NCBI GenBank assembly: GCA_022340405.1
Contig: JAJDOA010000044.1
Location: forward strand, 1 to 33,222
Source of the DNA: Desulfobacteraceae bacterium
Lineage (GTDB): Bacteria; Desulfobacterota; Desulfobacteria; Desulfobacterales; JAJDOA01
DNA: 33,222 bases
Reading direction: 5' to 3'
Below are positions 17,208-26,309 of the stretch, piece by piece. Position 1 is the stretch's first letter. Each line of letters opens with the position of its first letter. Under the pieces are notes generated by a model that ran no database searches, was not told where the DNA came from, and saw nothing but the letters and a program-made list of their open reading frames with translations. The position numbers and the translations under genes are program-made.

Positions 17208-18161
17208 TCAGGGAACCGGAACGGAGCGGAAGATGGCGGCCAGCCGTTCCGCTGGTATCTCGGCGAAATGCTCCGCAGAGCGCAGCCGGTGACCGACAAC
17301 CCATGGAAAAACGGTCTGCAAATCTTCGGGCAGCCCGAATTTACGGCCGTTGAGATACGCCCATGTACGGGTGGCCCGCAGCAGCGCCAGACCGGCCCTG
17401 GGCGAGAGCCCCACCGCAAAATGCTCCGAGCGCCGCGTGAAGTCCAATAAATCCTGAGCATAATCCAGAAGGGCGTCCGACAGGTGCACGCCGGCGGCCC
17501 GCCGCTGGATGTTGAGCACGTCCGGGGGTTCGAGGCAGGAGGCTGTGTCATCGAAGATCGTCTTGGCATCGCCTTGCTGCAACAGCAATTTTTCCGATGC
17601 ACGGTCCGGATATCCCAGCGTGATCCGCATGAGAAAGCGGTCGAGCTGGGATTCGGGCAGCGGAAAGGTTCCGGACTGCTCCAGCGGATTCTGGGTGGCG
17701 ATCACGAAAAAAGGGGGTTCCAGCGGACGCGTGCTGCCCTCTGTCGTCACCTGACGCTCCTCCATGGCTTCCAGCAGCGCGCTCTGGGTCTTTGGGGTGG
17801 CCCGGTTGATCTCGTCGGCCAGGAGGACCTGGGTGAAAATCGGCCCGGGGTGGAATACGAAGCGGCCCGTTTTTTGTTCGAACACCGACGTTCCGAGAAT
17901 GTCGCCGGGAAGCATATCGCTGGTGAACTGGACGCGTCGAAACTGCAGGCCGAGACAGCGCGACAGCACCTTGGCGAGGGTTGTCTTGCCGATTCCCGGA
18001 AGATCTTCGATAAGAAGATGCCCCTCCGAGAAAAGGCATGTCAGCGCCAGACGGATCTGGCGCTCTTTACCCAGGACGATTCCACCGATCTGTTCGACGA
18101 TGGCGTCGAATTTTTCTTTCACACCCGAATCGCCGAAGGGTCGTTTCAGCGCCGTTGCCAT
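17208..18161 (-). CDS. MoxR-family AAA+ ATPase
   Basis: Walker A GIGKTTLAK; LLADEINRATPKTQSALLEAMEERQVT; ATQNPLEQSGTFPLPESQLDRFLM. Confidence 0.95.
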   Translation of the reverse strand: MATALKRPFGDSGVKEKFDAIVEQIGGIVLGKERQIRLALTCLFSEGHLLIEDLPGIGKTTLAKVLSRCLGLQFRRVQFTSDMLPGDILGTSVFEQKTGRFVFHPGPIFTQVLLADEINRATPKTQSALLEAMEERQVTTEGSTRPLEPPFFVIATQNPLEQSGTFPLPESQLDRFLMRITLGYPDRASEKLLLQQGDAKTIFDDTASCLEPPDVLNIQRRAAGVHLSDALLDYAQDLLDFTRRSEHFAVGLSPRAGLALLRATRTWAYLNGRKFGLPEDLQTVFPWVVGHRLRSAEHFAEIPAERLAAIFRSVPVP

Positions 18162-18229
18162 TGGGATGTTCCGTTTCCTGTGGTTTCGGCGTCCATCCGG
18201 TTCACGGCGGGCGCCGGTGTTGATAACGA

Positions 18230-18478
18230 TTAGCGACGGGTTCGGCAGAAGCAGCCGGACGAAGGAGACCGAAGCGGCGTCCGGCCAGAGGGCCAAAGCC
18301 CGGATGAGTCCACTCCTGTGTCGCCTCCTGCCGCATGCGAACGGCATACACTGCAGCGGTCGTCCGCGCAGTTCTGGCAGGAAAAGCAGTCCCGGCATGG
18401 ATGCTTCTTCGTTTGTGCCGAAGCGTCTTCCGGTACGTATACTTTTCCACAAAGACCGGAAATTCTCACAAACGGCAT
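18230..18478 (-). CDS. Small Cys-rich protein (82 aa)
   Basis: MPFVRISGLCGKVYVPEDASAQTKKHPCRDCFSCQNCADDRCSVCRSHAAGG...: CxxCxxCxxC plus CxxC cluster; GGGAG upstream; same strand as, and just upstream of, moxR. Confidence 0.6.
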   Translation of the reverse strand: MPFVRISGLCGKVYVPEDASAQTKKHPCRDCFSCQNCADDRCSVCRSHAAGGDTGVDSSGLWPSGRTPLRSPSSGCFCRTRR

Positions 18479-18567
18479 CTTGGATCGTCTCCCTTTTCCA
18501 TCGCAGTCCGCAATTCCAAGAGGCACCGGAATCGAATCTCCGGCGCAAAGCGCCTTCCCTGACACAT

Positions 18568-18666
18568 TTGCCAAAAGCATGTTCCGATTGGAATGGACTT
18601 TTTTGCCCTTCGCAGGAGATGGGTTCAAACGAAGGGCATTCCGGAGACGGAACGGAATTCTGGCAA
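18568..18666. repeat. Hairpin repeat family B, full copy
   Basis: Imperfect inverted arms TTGCCAAAAGCATGTTCCGATTGGAATGG... / ...CATTCCGGAGACGGAACGGAATTCTGGCAA with perfect inner stem GCCCTTCG (18605-18612) / CGAAGGGC (18630-18637); shares an 18-mer with 9044-9061. Confidence 0.75.
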
Positions 18667-18731
18667 TCGCTAGAGATTTATAAGATAGCGACGGAATGGC
18701 AAGGAGGCAAGTAATGGGGCAAGCCGTGCGT

Positions 18732-20096
18732 TCAGACCGCCGATACCTGCATGCGGTAGCCTGCGGCGTCCGCTGTTTCCGTGCAGGAGGCTGTCCCTTG
18801 GCTTTTCGGCGGCAGGGGCGACAGAAGGGGCACTTCCCCGTCGCCGAGCAATTCCGTTAGCAGTCCGTTCATCTGCCGGCGAAACGTGGTGTAGGAGAAA
18901 TGACGACGGGCAACGCTGTAGTTGGTTTCCACCATCTGCTCCCGGCGATCCCGAGACGACAACAGTTCCCGTACGAGGGCAACGGTGTGCCTGTTCAAGA
19001 AGCCGTCCATGACGGCCAGATCGAATCCCAGCGGTTCGATGTCCCGGACGAAGGTGGTGTAGCGGTTGATGAGCATCGGTTTCCGGAAGTAGATCGCCTC
19101 CAGAAACGCGTTGCCAAAGCCTTCGCAAAGGCTGGGGTAGGTGATGAAATCGGCATGGGGATACACGTCCCAGAGGGAATAGCGGGAGCAGCGGGACAGG
19201 GAGGTCCAGGGGCCCGCCACCGGCGCCGGGACCAGCCGAAGATCCACCCCGTGCTCGGCGGCGAAGTCCATCAGCCATTCGGCATATTCCATTCCCTCGT
19301 CGCCGGCCGGGTGGGAGACCACCAGTTTGTTGGCCGGATCCCCGAGGGCATGGAGCAGCTCCACGGCGTGCTCGATCCCCTTGCGTTGAACGATTCGAGT
19401 GGGCTGCAGGATCATGCGCTCGTGCGGTTTCAGCCCGATGGACTCACGGAAGCAACGGGTTCTCCGATTGTCGGGTTCCGGCGGGTTTTCGAAGTCCAGC
19501 ACGTTGGGCACCACCACCGCGGAGATGCCCGCACGATGGGCCAGGAGTTCCCGTGCTTCGGAGTTGATGACCACATGCCGGAGGTTGGGAAGGTTGGGCG
19601 GAAAAGCCATGCGCAAGTAGTCGTTGACGGCGTTCACCGAATAGCGAAGGCGTTCCCAGTGAAAATCGTGGTTGTGGGAAATGGTGGGGATCTGGGTTTC
19701 GGCCACCGTCTCGGTCAGCGCAAGCCCGAGTGGCACGTGCATCGGGATGGTGAGCACGTTTTCGGCGATGAGAAGCTGGATGTCGAAGCGGCGAACGAAA
19801 TGATGAAGCTCCCGTTTGAGCAGCGAGCGCAAGCGATGGATTTCCCGGGTGACGGCGGGGTGCCGAAGGGAACTTCCGAAAATGCGCTCATTGATCCACT
19901 GGTTGTCTTCATGCTGGAAGTGGGCTTGGGCGACGAGGTGGGATCGTTCCGGATCCCGGTCCAGCTCGCCGGCAAACCAGTAGCAGCTGTAACCGTTTTC
20001 CTCCAACACGGAAGCCCATTTACAGGACTCCAGGGAAACCCCGTCGGTGCCGGCGAATCTCGTGGAGACAAATCCGATCCTTTTTTCCGTGGGCAT
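18732..20096 (-). CDS. Glycosyltransferase, GT4/GT-B type
   Basis: MPTEKRIGFVSTRFAGTDGVSLESCKWASVLEENGYSCYWFAGELD...LQPTRIVQRKGIEHAVELLHAL...YPHADFITYPSLCEGFGNAFLEAIYFRKPMLINRY. Confidence 0.9.
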   Translation of the reverse strand: MPTEKRIGFVSTRFAGTDGVSLESCKWASVLEENGYSCYWFAGELDRDPERSHLVAQAHFQHEDNQWINERIFGSSLRHPAVTREIHRLRSLLKRELHHFVRRFDIQLLIAENVLTIPMHVPLGLALTETVAETQIPTISHNHDFHWERLRYSVNAVNDYLRMAFPPNLPNLRHVVINSEARELLAHRAGISAVVVPNVLDFENPPEPDNRRTRCFRESIGLKPHERMILQPTRIVQRKGIEHAVELLHALGDPANKLVVSHPAGDEGMEYAEWLMDFAAEHGVDLRLVPAPVAGPWTSLSRCSRYSLWDVYPHADFITYPSLCEGFGNAFLEAIYFRKPMLINRYTTFVRDIEPLGFDLAVMDGFLNRHTVALVRELLSSRDRREQMVETNYSVARRHFSYTTFRRQMNGLLTELLGDGEVPLLSPLPPKSQGTASCTETADAAGYRMQVSAV

Positions 20097-20295
20097 GGCC
20101 GGTCACCTTGATGGACCGCGCGACTCCTGCGGATCGGAAGGAGGACGCACGGCCGGCAATCGGAGTGGAAAGAGGCTGGATCGCCCGGAATCGGTTCCCC
20201 CATAATACAAGATATTGGTGTCTGTCAACCAAAACCATTCTATATCCTGTGGTATGGCGGCTTATTGGGTGCCAGAGGACTTGGGGCCGGATCCT

Positions 20296-22194
20296 TCAGA
20301 AAGCCTGATTCGGCGCCAAGCGGCTACGGCGCCGTACCGCCAGGCTGAGGTGTCGGCCGTTTTCCGAGAACATGAGCTTCTTTTCCTCCATCAGGGACAG
20401 GTAGGACCGGATGCTGCCGCTGTGCAACCGGGAAAACCGTTTTTCGATCTCCGCCAGCGAGCGGTGCTCCCGGCAGAACAGATAGATGTCCCGGCTGGCA
20501 CCCACCAGACGGTGCTGATCGGCAGGCGCATCCGGATGCCTCCGGTGCAGGAGGAGAAAGGTGCCGCCGTCGCGAAACCCCAGAACGGGTTCTCCCGGCA
20601 CTTGGCGCATCATCCTTTCGTAACGGTCGGTCCAGCGGTGCACGGCCCGGTAGACCGGCCGCCACAACTTCCGCTGCCGCACGCGGTCTCCCCGATACGA
20701 CAACAGCGGAAACCGTAACCGGCGCACAAGCTCGGCCGGTAGCAGGTGCCGGTAGTGGGGATGATTGAACACGGAGCGGACGCCGTAGGCCTCGGGGTGT
20801 CGGGATACCGCACTCCCCCTGCCCAGCCAGAACGGTACGATGTGCAGCGGGCGATACACCCGGGCGAAAGGCAGCACGCGAAGGGTTTCGGCCACGTCGT
20901 CTGCATCGCTTCCAGGAAAGTGGACGATGAGGTTGGCACGGTTGGCGATGCCGAGCTCTTCGCAGATTTTCATGATCTGCAGGCTCTGAATCGCCGTGGT
21001 ACCCTTGTTGAGCTTGTGCAGCAAGGAAGTGCTCAGCGCCTCGATCCCGGTCTGCACCTCTTCCACGCCTGCCCGGCGCAGGGCCGCGAGTTCCTGCCGG
21101 CTCACCGACGGCCGGATTTCGGCAAACAGGGAGTAGTCGCTTCCGTCCTCACCCAGCGGAGAGAAGGTTTCTACAATGCCGTCGGGCGGAAGTGCATTGT
21201 CCATGAAAGCCGCCGAGAGAACCCGATGCCGTGCACTGAGGTGGCGGAGCTCGGATCGGACGCGTTTTGCGCTTTTTGCCCGGTAGCCCTCCCACTGCAG
21301 GTTCAGGTTGCAGAAAGCGCATCCCCTTCCGGTCCCTGCGGCGTCCTTTTTTCGCCACCAGCAGCCGCGGGAGGCTTCAAGGCACAGTGTCGGGAAAAAC
21401 CGGTCGGCGGGCGGCAAACCGGCCAGGGTATGGAAATAATCGTCGAAATCCGGTGGGGGAAGTTCGTCCAGTCGGCGAATCTGTTCGAAGCCTCCCCTGC
21501 CGGCAACCCCCTCGGGGGTGCGAGCGAACAGCCCCGGAACCTCTTCGGGATCCGTCGCTCTCCCGGGCCGTCGGAGCCAGTCCACCAGCCGTGCCAAGGG
21601 TCTTTCCCCCTCTCCGACAACGGCGAAGTCCACCTCGGGCAAAGCGGTGAGCCAGTCCCGGACGAACGCCTCGTTGAGAAAAGATCCCCCGATCACGATT
21701 TTCAAGTGCGGATGGCGACGGCGCACGTAACGGACGGCATACAGCGTCGCCGTCAGCTGGCAGAGGCAGACGGAAAACCCCGCCAGGTCGTATCCGGACC
21801 AGTCGATCGCCTCCAACGCAGCATCGGTGGCCGAGCGCACCCGCCGGCACAGCGCGGGGAAATCCACGCTTTGCAGCTTCCGCCTGCCGGCAGACTCCTT
21901 CCGAAACACCGCCTGCGCTCGATCGGCCTTGTCCGGAAACAGCAGCGCCGCGTATACGCTCTCGGCCGGCCAGGTGCGTCGGGACACCTGCCGGTAGTCG
22001 TCATACCCGACCGACTGCGCCACCGTCAGGTAGAGATGGGCGGCATCCACCGTCAGCCCGGGATGCCGGTGCCGCAGATAGGCCTTCAGGGTGCCGAGTT
22101 GAATGGAGGGCCGGGTCACCATCGGCCACGGCATGGAAACCAGGATCACCCCCCGAAGCGGTTGGGACCGTTCAGTGGCTTTCGGATGGGTCAT
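20296..22194 (-). CDS. B12-binding-domain radical SAM protein, RiPP-maturation type
   Basis: RGVILVSMPWPMVTRPSIQLGTLKAYLRHRHPGLTVDAAHLYL; LEASRGCWWRKKDAAGTGRGCAFCNLNLQWEGYRAKSAKRV; NRANLIVHFPGSDADDVAETLRVLPFARVYRPLHIVPFWLGRGS. Confidence 0.85.
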   Translation of the reverse strand: MTHPKATERSQPLRGVILVSMPWPMVTRPSIQLGTLKAYLRHRHPGLTVDAAHLYLTVAQSVGYDDYRQVSRRTWPAESVYAALLFPDKADRAQAVFRKESAGRRKLQSVDFPALCRRVRSATDAALEAIDWSGYDLAGFSVCLCQLTATLYAVRYVRRRHPHLKIVIGGSFLNEAFVRDWLTALPEVDFAVVGEGERPLARLVDWLRRPGRATDPEEVPGLFARTPEGVAGRGGFEQIRRLDELPPPDFDDYFHTLAGLPPADRFFPTLCLEASRGCWWRKKDAAGTGRGCAFCNLNLQWEGYRAKSAKRVRSELRHLSARHRVLSAAFMDNALPPDGIVETFSPLGEDGSDYSLFAEIRPSVSRQELAALRRAGVEEVQTGIEALSTSLLHKLNKGTTAIQSLQIMKICEELGIANRANLIVHFPGSDADDVAETLRVLPFARVYRPLHIVPFWLGRGSAVSRHPEAYGVRSVFNHPHYRHLLPAELVRRLRFPLLSYRGDRVRQRKLWRPVYRAVHRWTDRYERMMRQVPGEPVLGFRDGGTFLLLHRRHPDAPADQHRLVGASRDIYLFCREHRSLAEIEKRFSRLHSGSIRSYLSLMEEKKLMFSENGRHLSLAVRRRSRLAPNQAF

Positions 22195-23296
22195 GGGCGT
22201 ATCCGTCGAAAAGAGAGCCTTTGGCGAAACGCCGGCTCACCGCGTCCGCCACGGCCATGCATTCCAGACCAAATGGCAGATAGCCGGCGAATCCCAGCAG
22301 CGGCATCTCGAAGATGGTAAACCGTTCGACATAGGGAACGCTGTACTGCCATCGGGCGAGGCTGTGGTAGTTCCACATCTCCCAGAACAGGCCGCAGACA
22401 AGGGCCGCAACGGCGGAACTCACCACCACGCGCCAATCTCCCCGCGCCAGATCGGAAAAGACGTGTCGCTGACGAAACAGCGCCTGGACAGATACCACGA
22501 TCAGCAACGGTGAAACCCACAGCAGCGGAAACAGCAGATCCGGCCAGATGCCGATTCCCCAAAGACCTGCACCGGCTGCCGCCAGCACGGCCCAGCACAG
22601 CAGGCGGGGGCGGGCGATAGCGATGGGCACAAAGTGCCCGAAGGCCCGGTCCAGCCGCGGCCGGTGCCGGATCCAGTCCCATGTGCTCGCCACCGCCGGC
22701 AGCACCGTCGAAAAGGAAAGGGTCGCCAGGGCGAAGTACATCCAAGGCCCGTATCGGGAGCCGGAATAGTACCAGTTCTGAACGAAACGGTTGAGGAACT
22801 CGAAAAACCACCAAAAGGCCGCGCTGACCGGAAACAGCGCCGCCAGTAGCCCCGTTCGGTGGGTGAGCAAACATTTTCCGCTGCTCCGGTGGGCGAGGGC
22901 ATTCACCACAACGATGTAGGAAAGCCACAGACCCGTGAAGGTGTGGGGCTGGAGGGCGGAAAACCACGGAAACCGGCTCCAGGCCAAAACCCAGGCCACG
23001 GCGGCGCTTCCCACCCCGGCCCATCCCCACCAGGGGAACAGCCGGGGCTCGGCGCGGCTTGGCCCCGGACGTCGGCTCCGAAACCACCGCACCAGAAACG
23101 GCGTCACCACCGCTCCGATGAAGGCGGCGTAGGCTGCGAACACCGACCAGCGAAAGGGGGTGTGACGGACAAATTCCGTCTGGGGTGGAAACTGCAAATA
23201 GGGCCCCGGCGGAATTCCCGCACTGTACAGCCCCGCCAGGGGAAGCCCCAGCAGCATGAGGGTCAATGTGACGATCAGCACCGCCGTTTGCGGCAA
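22172..23296 (-). CDS. Polytopic membrane protein of unknown function (probable TTG start)
   Basis: Many hydrophobic segments; AAGGAG RBS about 7 nt before TTG at 23296 (LPQTAVLIVTLTLMLLGLPLAGLYSAG); stop overlaps the radical SAM start by 23 bp. Confidence 0.7.
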   Translation of the reverse strand: MPQTAVLIVTLTLMLLGLPLAGLYSAGIPPGPYLQFPPQTEFVRHTPFRWSVFAAYAAFIGAVVTPFLVRWFRSRRPGPSRAEPRLFPWWGWAGVGSAAVAWVLAWSRFPWFSALQPHTFTGLWLSYIVVVNALAHRSSGKCLLTHRTGLLAALFPVSAAFWWFFEFLNRFVQNWYYSGSRYGPWMYFALATLSFSTVLPAVASTWDWIRHRPRLDRAFGHFVPIAIARPRLLCWAVLAAAGAGLWGIGIWPDLLFPLLWVSPLLIVVSVQALFRQRHVFSDLARGDWRVVVSSAVAALVCGLFWEMWNYHSLARWQYSVPYVERFTIFEMPLLGFAGYLPFGLECMAVADAVSRRFAKGSLFDGYAHDPSESH

Positions 23297-23404
23297 AGCA
23301 CACTCCTTGGCTGGCCGTCGGTGCCGCCGTAGGAAAGCCCCGCTATGCAGCGGCTCCGGCCAACCGTACCGCCGTCCCGCCTTTCGGGGCACTCCGGCGC
23401 GCAA

Positions 23405-26146
23405 CTAGGACCCGTTGCCCCTTTTCTCTTCGATGGCGGCGTGAGCCGCCGCCAGCCGGGCGATGGGCACCCGGAACGGTGAGCAGGAAACGTAGCTGAG
23501 ACCCAACTGGTGGCACAACTGAATGGACTGGGGCTCCCCTCCGTGTTCACCGCAGATACCGCACTCCAGATCGGACTTTACGGATCGGCCCTTCTCCACC
23601 GCCATGGCCATCAGAGCTCCCACGCCCTCGGCGTCGAGTGTGGCGAAGGGGTTGTCGTTCAGAATCTCTTCTTCCAGATAGATGAGAAGAAATCCCGCCT
23701 CCGCATCGTCCCGGGAAATGCCGAAGGTGGTCTGGGTCAGGTCGTTCGTGCCGAAGGAGAAGAAGTCGGCGTGGGCCGCAATCTGATCGGCGGTGATGGC
23801 GGCCCGGGGGATTTCGATCATGGTCCCGATCTTGTACGGAACCTCGATGTCCTTCTCCTGCATGACTTTTCGGGCTTCGGCTTCCAGCACTTCCCGTTGT
23901 TTCTTCATCTCGTTGACATGGCTGGTAAGCGGTATCATCACCTCTGGATGGACGTCCACCCCGTCTTTGGCAACAAGGCAGGCCGCCTCGAAAATGGCGC
24001 GCACCTGCATCAGGGTCAGTTCCGGCACCTGAATGCCCAGCCGAACGCCCCGAAGACCCAGCATGGGATTCTGCTCGTGCAAACTTTCGGCGCGGCTGAG
24101 TATCTGCTCCTTGGCCTTGACCTGTTCGATGAGCGCGTCCACCTCCTCGAGGTCGGCGGCATGCTGGAGCCGGATCTTCAGATCGGCCAGCTCCCGCAGC
24201 AGGTCCACATGATTGGGAAGAAACTCGTGCAGCGGCGGGTCAATGAGCCGGATGATCACCGGAAGCCCGTCCATGGCCTGGAACAGACCGATGAAATCCT
24301 CTCGCTGAAAGGGCAGCAGGGCGTCCAGGGCCTGCCGGCGCTCGACGGGTAGATTCGTCATGATCATCTTCTGCACGATGGGCAGTCGTTCGCTCTCGAA
24401 GAACATGTGCTCGGTTCGGCACAACCCGATGCCTTGGGCGCCGTACTCCCTGGCCCGCTCCGCGTCACGGGGGTAATCGGCGTTGGCCCAGACCCCCAGG
24501 ACCCGGAAGGTGTCGGCCCACTCCAGCAGCTTCATCAGCCACGGGTCCCGGATGTCGGGCACCATCGTGTCGATCTTTCCGACGTATACCTCTCCGGTCG
24601 TACCGTCCAGCGAGATCCACTCCCCTTCGCGGATGACCCTGTCGTCCACCGTCATCTGACGCCTTCCGATATCGATATGCAGAGCCGAAACCCCCACCAC
24701 CGCAGGTTTTCCAAACTGGCGCGCCACCAGGGCCGCGTGGCTGGTCCTTCCCCCACGGCTGGTGAGAATCCCCTCGGCGGCCAGCATCCCGTGCACGTCG
24801 TCGGGCTTGGTCTCCGGGCGGACCATGATCACTTCCTTGTCCTCCTTTTTCGCCCAGCTTTCGGCCAGATCGGCGTCGAAGGCCACCACGCCCACCGCCG
24901 CCCCCGGGGACACGTTGAGGCCTCTGGCCAGCAGGTCTCCCCGCTGCCGAACTGCTTTGACGGCTTCTCCGTCGAACTGCGGGTGCAGGAAAAAATCCAC
25001 CTGTTCCGGCGTGACCCGCATCACGGCTTCCTCTTTGGAGATCAGGCCTTCGTCGCCCATTTCCACGGCAATGCGAACGGCGGCCTGGGCCGTTCGCTTG
25101 CCGCTGCGGGTCTGGAGCATCCACAACTTGCCCTTCTCCACCGTGAACTCCATGTCCTGCATCTCGCGGTAATGGGTTTCCAGGATCCTGGCGATGCGCG
25201 TGAACTCCTCCCAGACCTCGGGCATGTCCTCTTTCATTTCCCAGACATCGCGTGTGGTCCGGATTCCCGCCACCACGTCTTCTCCCTGGGCATTGGTCAG
25301 AAAATCGCCTTCGATCCGGTTTTCGCCGGTCGAAGCGTTTCGCGTCATGGCCACGCCGGTGGCGCTGTCTTCGCCCATGTTGCCGAAGACCATGGTGACG
25401 ATGTTGACGGCCGTGCCAAGGTCGTGGGCGATGCCGGCGGCATTGCGGTAGTCCACCGCCCGCTTTCCGTTCCAGCTTTTGAACACCGCCTCGGTGGCCA
25501 TGAACAGCTGCTCGAGGGCGTCCTGGGGAAACGCGCGATGGGTATGCCTGCGGAAGAGTTGCTTGAAGGTTTCGGTGACCGACTGCCAATCTTCGGCCGA
25601 AAGTTGGGTATCGCTTTCCACACCGGCCTTTTTCCGGGCGGCGGCGAGCACCTCCTCGAAGGGTTCGTCCGGGATGCCCATGACCACGCTGCCGAACATC
25701 TGGATCAGTCGACGGTAGGCGTCGTATACGAAGCGGGGATCGCCGGTGAGCCGGGTCATGGCTTCCGCGGTTTTGTCGTTGAGTCCGATGTTGAGGACGG
25801 TGTCCATCATACCCGGCATGGAAAACTTCGCTCCCGACCGACAGGATACGAGAAGCGGATTCTCCGTTCCTCCGAAAACCTTGCCGGTTTTCTCCTCCAG
25901 GTTCTGGAGCGCCTCGAATACCTGCTCCCGCAGCCCGTCGGGGAAATGATTCCGCCCGGCCAGGTAAGCATTGCACGCTTCGGTGGTGACAATGAACCCC
26001 GGCGGAACCGGAAGACCAATACGCACCATTTCCGCAAGGTTGGCCCCCTTGCCTCCGAAAAGCCCCACGACGTCTTCCCATCGCCCGCCCACGGCTTCCT
26101 GCGCTTTATCGACGTCCGCAAATCGATACACCCACTGTTTCATCAT
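23405..26146 (-). CDS. ppdK: Pyruvate, phosphate dikinase
   Basis: 913 aa; GLFGGKGANLAEMVRIGLPVPPGFIVTTEAC; GILTSRGGRTSHAALVARQFGKPAVVG (swivelling His domain); C-terminal SFGTNDLTQTTFGISRDDAE. Confidence 0.97.
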   Translation of the reverse strand: MMKQWVYRFADVDKAQEAVGGRWEDVVGLFGGKGANLAEMVRIGLPVPPGFIVTTEACNAYLAGRNHFPDGLREQVFEALQNLEEKTGKVFGGTENPLLVSCRSGAKFSMPGMMDTVLNIGLNDKTAEAMTRLTGDPRFVYDAYRRLIQMFGSVVMGIPDEPFEEVLAAARKKAGVESDTQLSAEDWQSVTETFKQLFRRHTHRAFPQDALEQLFMATEAVFKSWNGKRAVDYRNAAGIAHDLGTAVNIVTMVFGNMGEDSATGVAMTRNASTGENRIEGDFLTNAQGEDVVAGIRTTRDVWEMKEDMPEVWEEFTRIARILETHYREMQDMEFTVEKGKLWMLQTRSGKRTAQAAVRIAVEMGDEGLISKEEAVMRVTPEQVDFFLHPQFDGEAVKAVRQRGDLLARGLNVSPGAAVGVVAFDADLAESWAKKEDKEVIMVRPETKPDDVHGMLAAEGILTSRGGRTSHAALVARQFGKPAVVGVSALHIDIGRRQMTVDDRVIREGEWISLDGTTGEVYVGKIDTMVPDIRDPWLMKLLEWADTFRVLGVWANADYPRDAERAREYGAQGIGLCRTEHMFFESERLPIVQKMIMTNLPVERRQALDALLPFQREDFIGLFQAMDGLPVIIRLIDPPLHEFLPNHVDLLRELADLKIRLQHAADLEEVDALIEQVKAKEQILSRAESLHEQNPMLGLRGVRLGIQVPELTLMQVRAIFEAACLVAKDGVDVHPEVMIPLTSHVNEMKKQREVLEAEARKVMQEKDIEVPYKIGTMIEIPRAAITADQIAAHADFFSFGTNDLTQTTFGISRDDAEAGFLLIYLEEEILNDNPFATLDAEGVGALMAMAVEKGRSVKSDLECGICGEHGGEPQSIQLCHQLGLSYVSCSPFRVPIARLAAAHAAIEEKRGNGS

Positions 26147-26309
26147 GATCTCCCCCTTCTTTTCGGATCAACATCTGGCATGACTCCAAAAAGATAGTAT
26201 AAGGGTATCGGCGGCCTGTTGACAAATTTTTTCCACCTTGACGGAACCGCGGCAGGCCGGTATCGTCCGCTTTTGCCCGAGGCGGCACGGAAAAACAGGA
26301 GCATTCTTG

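Noticed and set aside
18900-20111. 403-aa plus-strand ORF
   Set aside because: Antisense of the GT4 glycosyltransferase.
20746-22320. 524-aa plus-strand ORF
   Set aside because: Antisense of the radical SAM gene.
24407-26197. 596-aa plus-strand and 538-aa minus-strand (24465..26081) ORFs
   Set aside because: Shadows of ppdK, whose motifs are all in the 23405..26146 frame.
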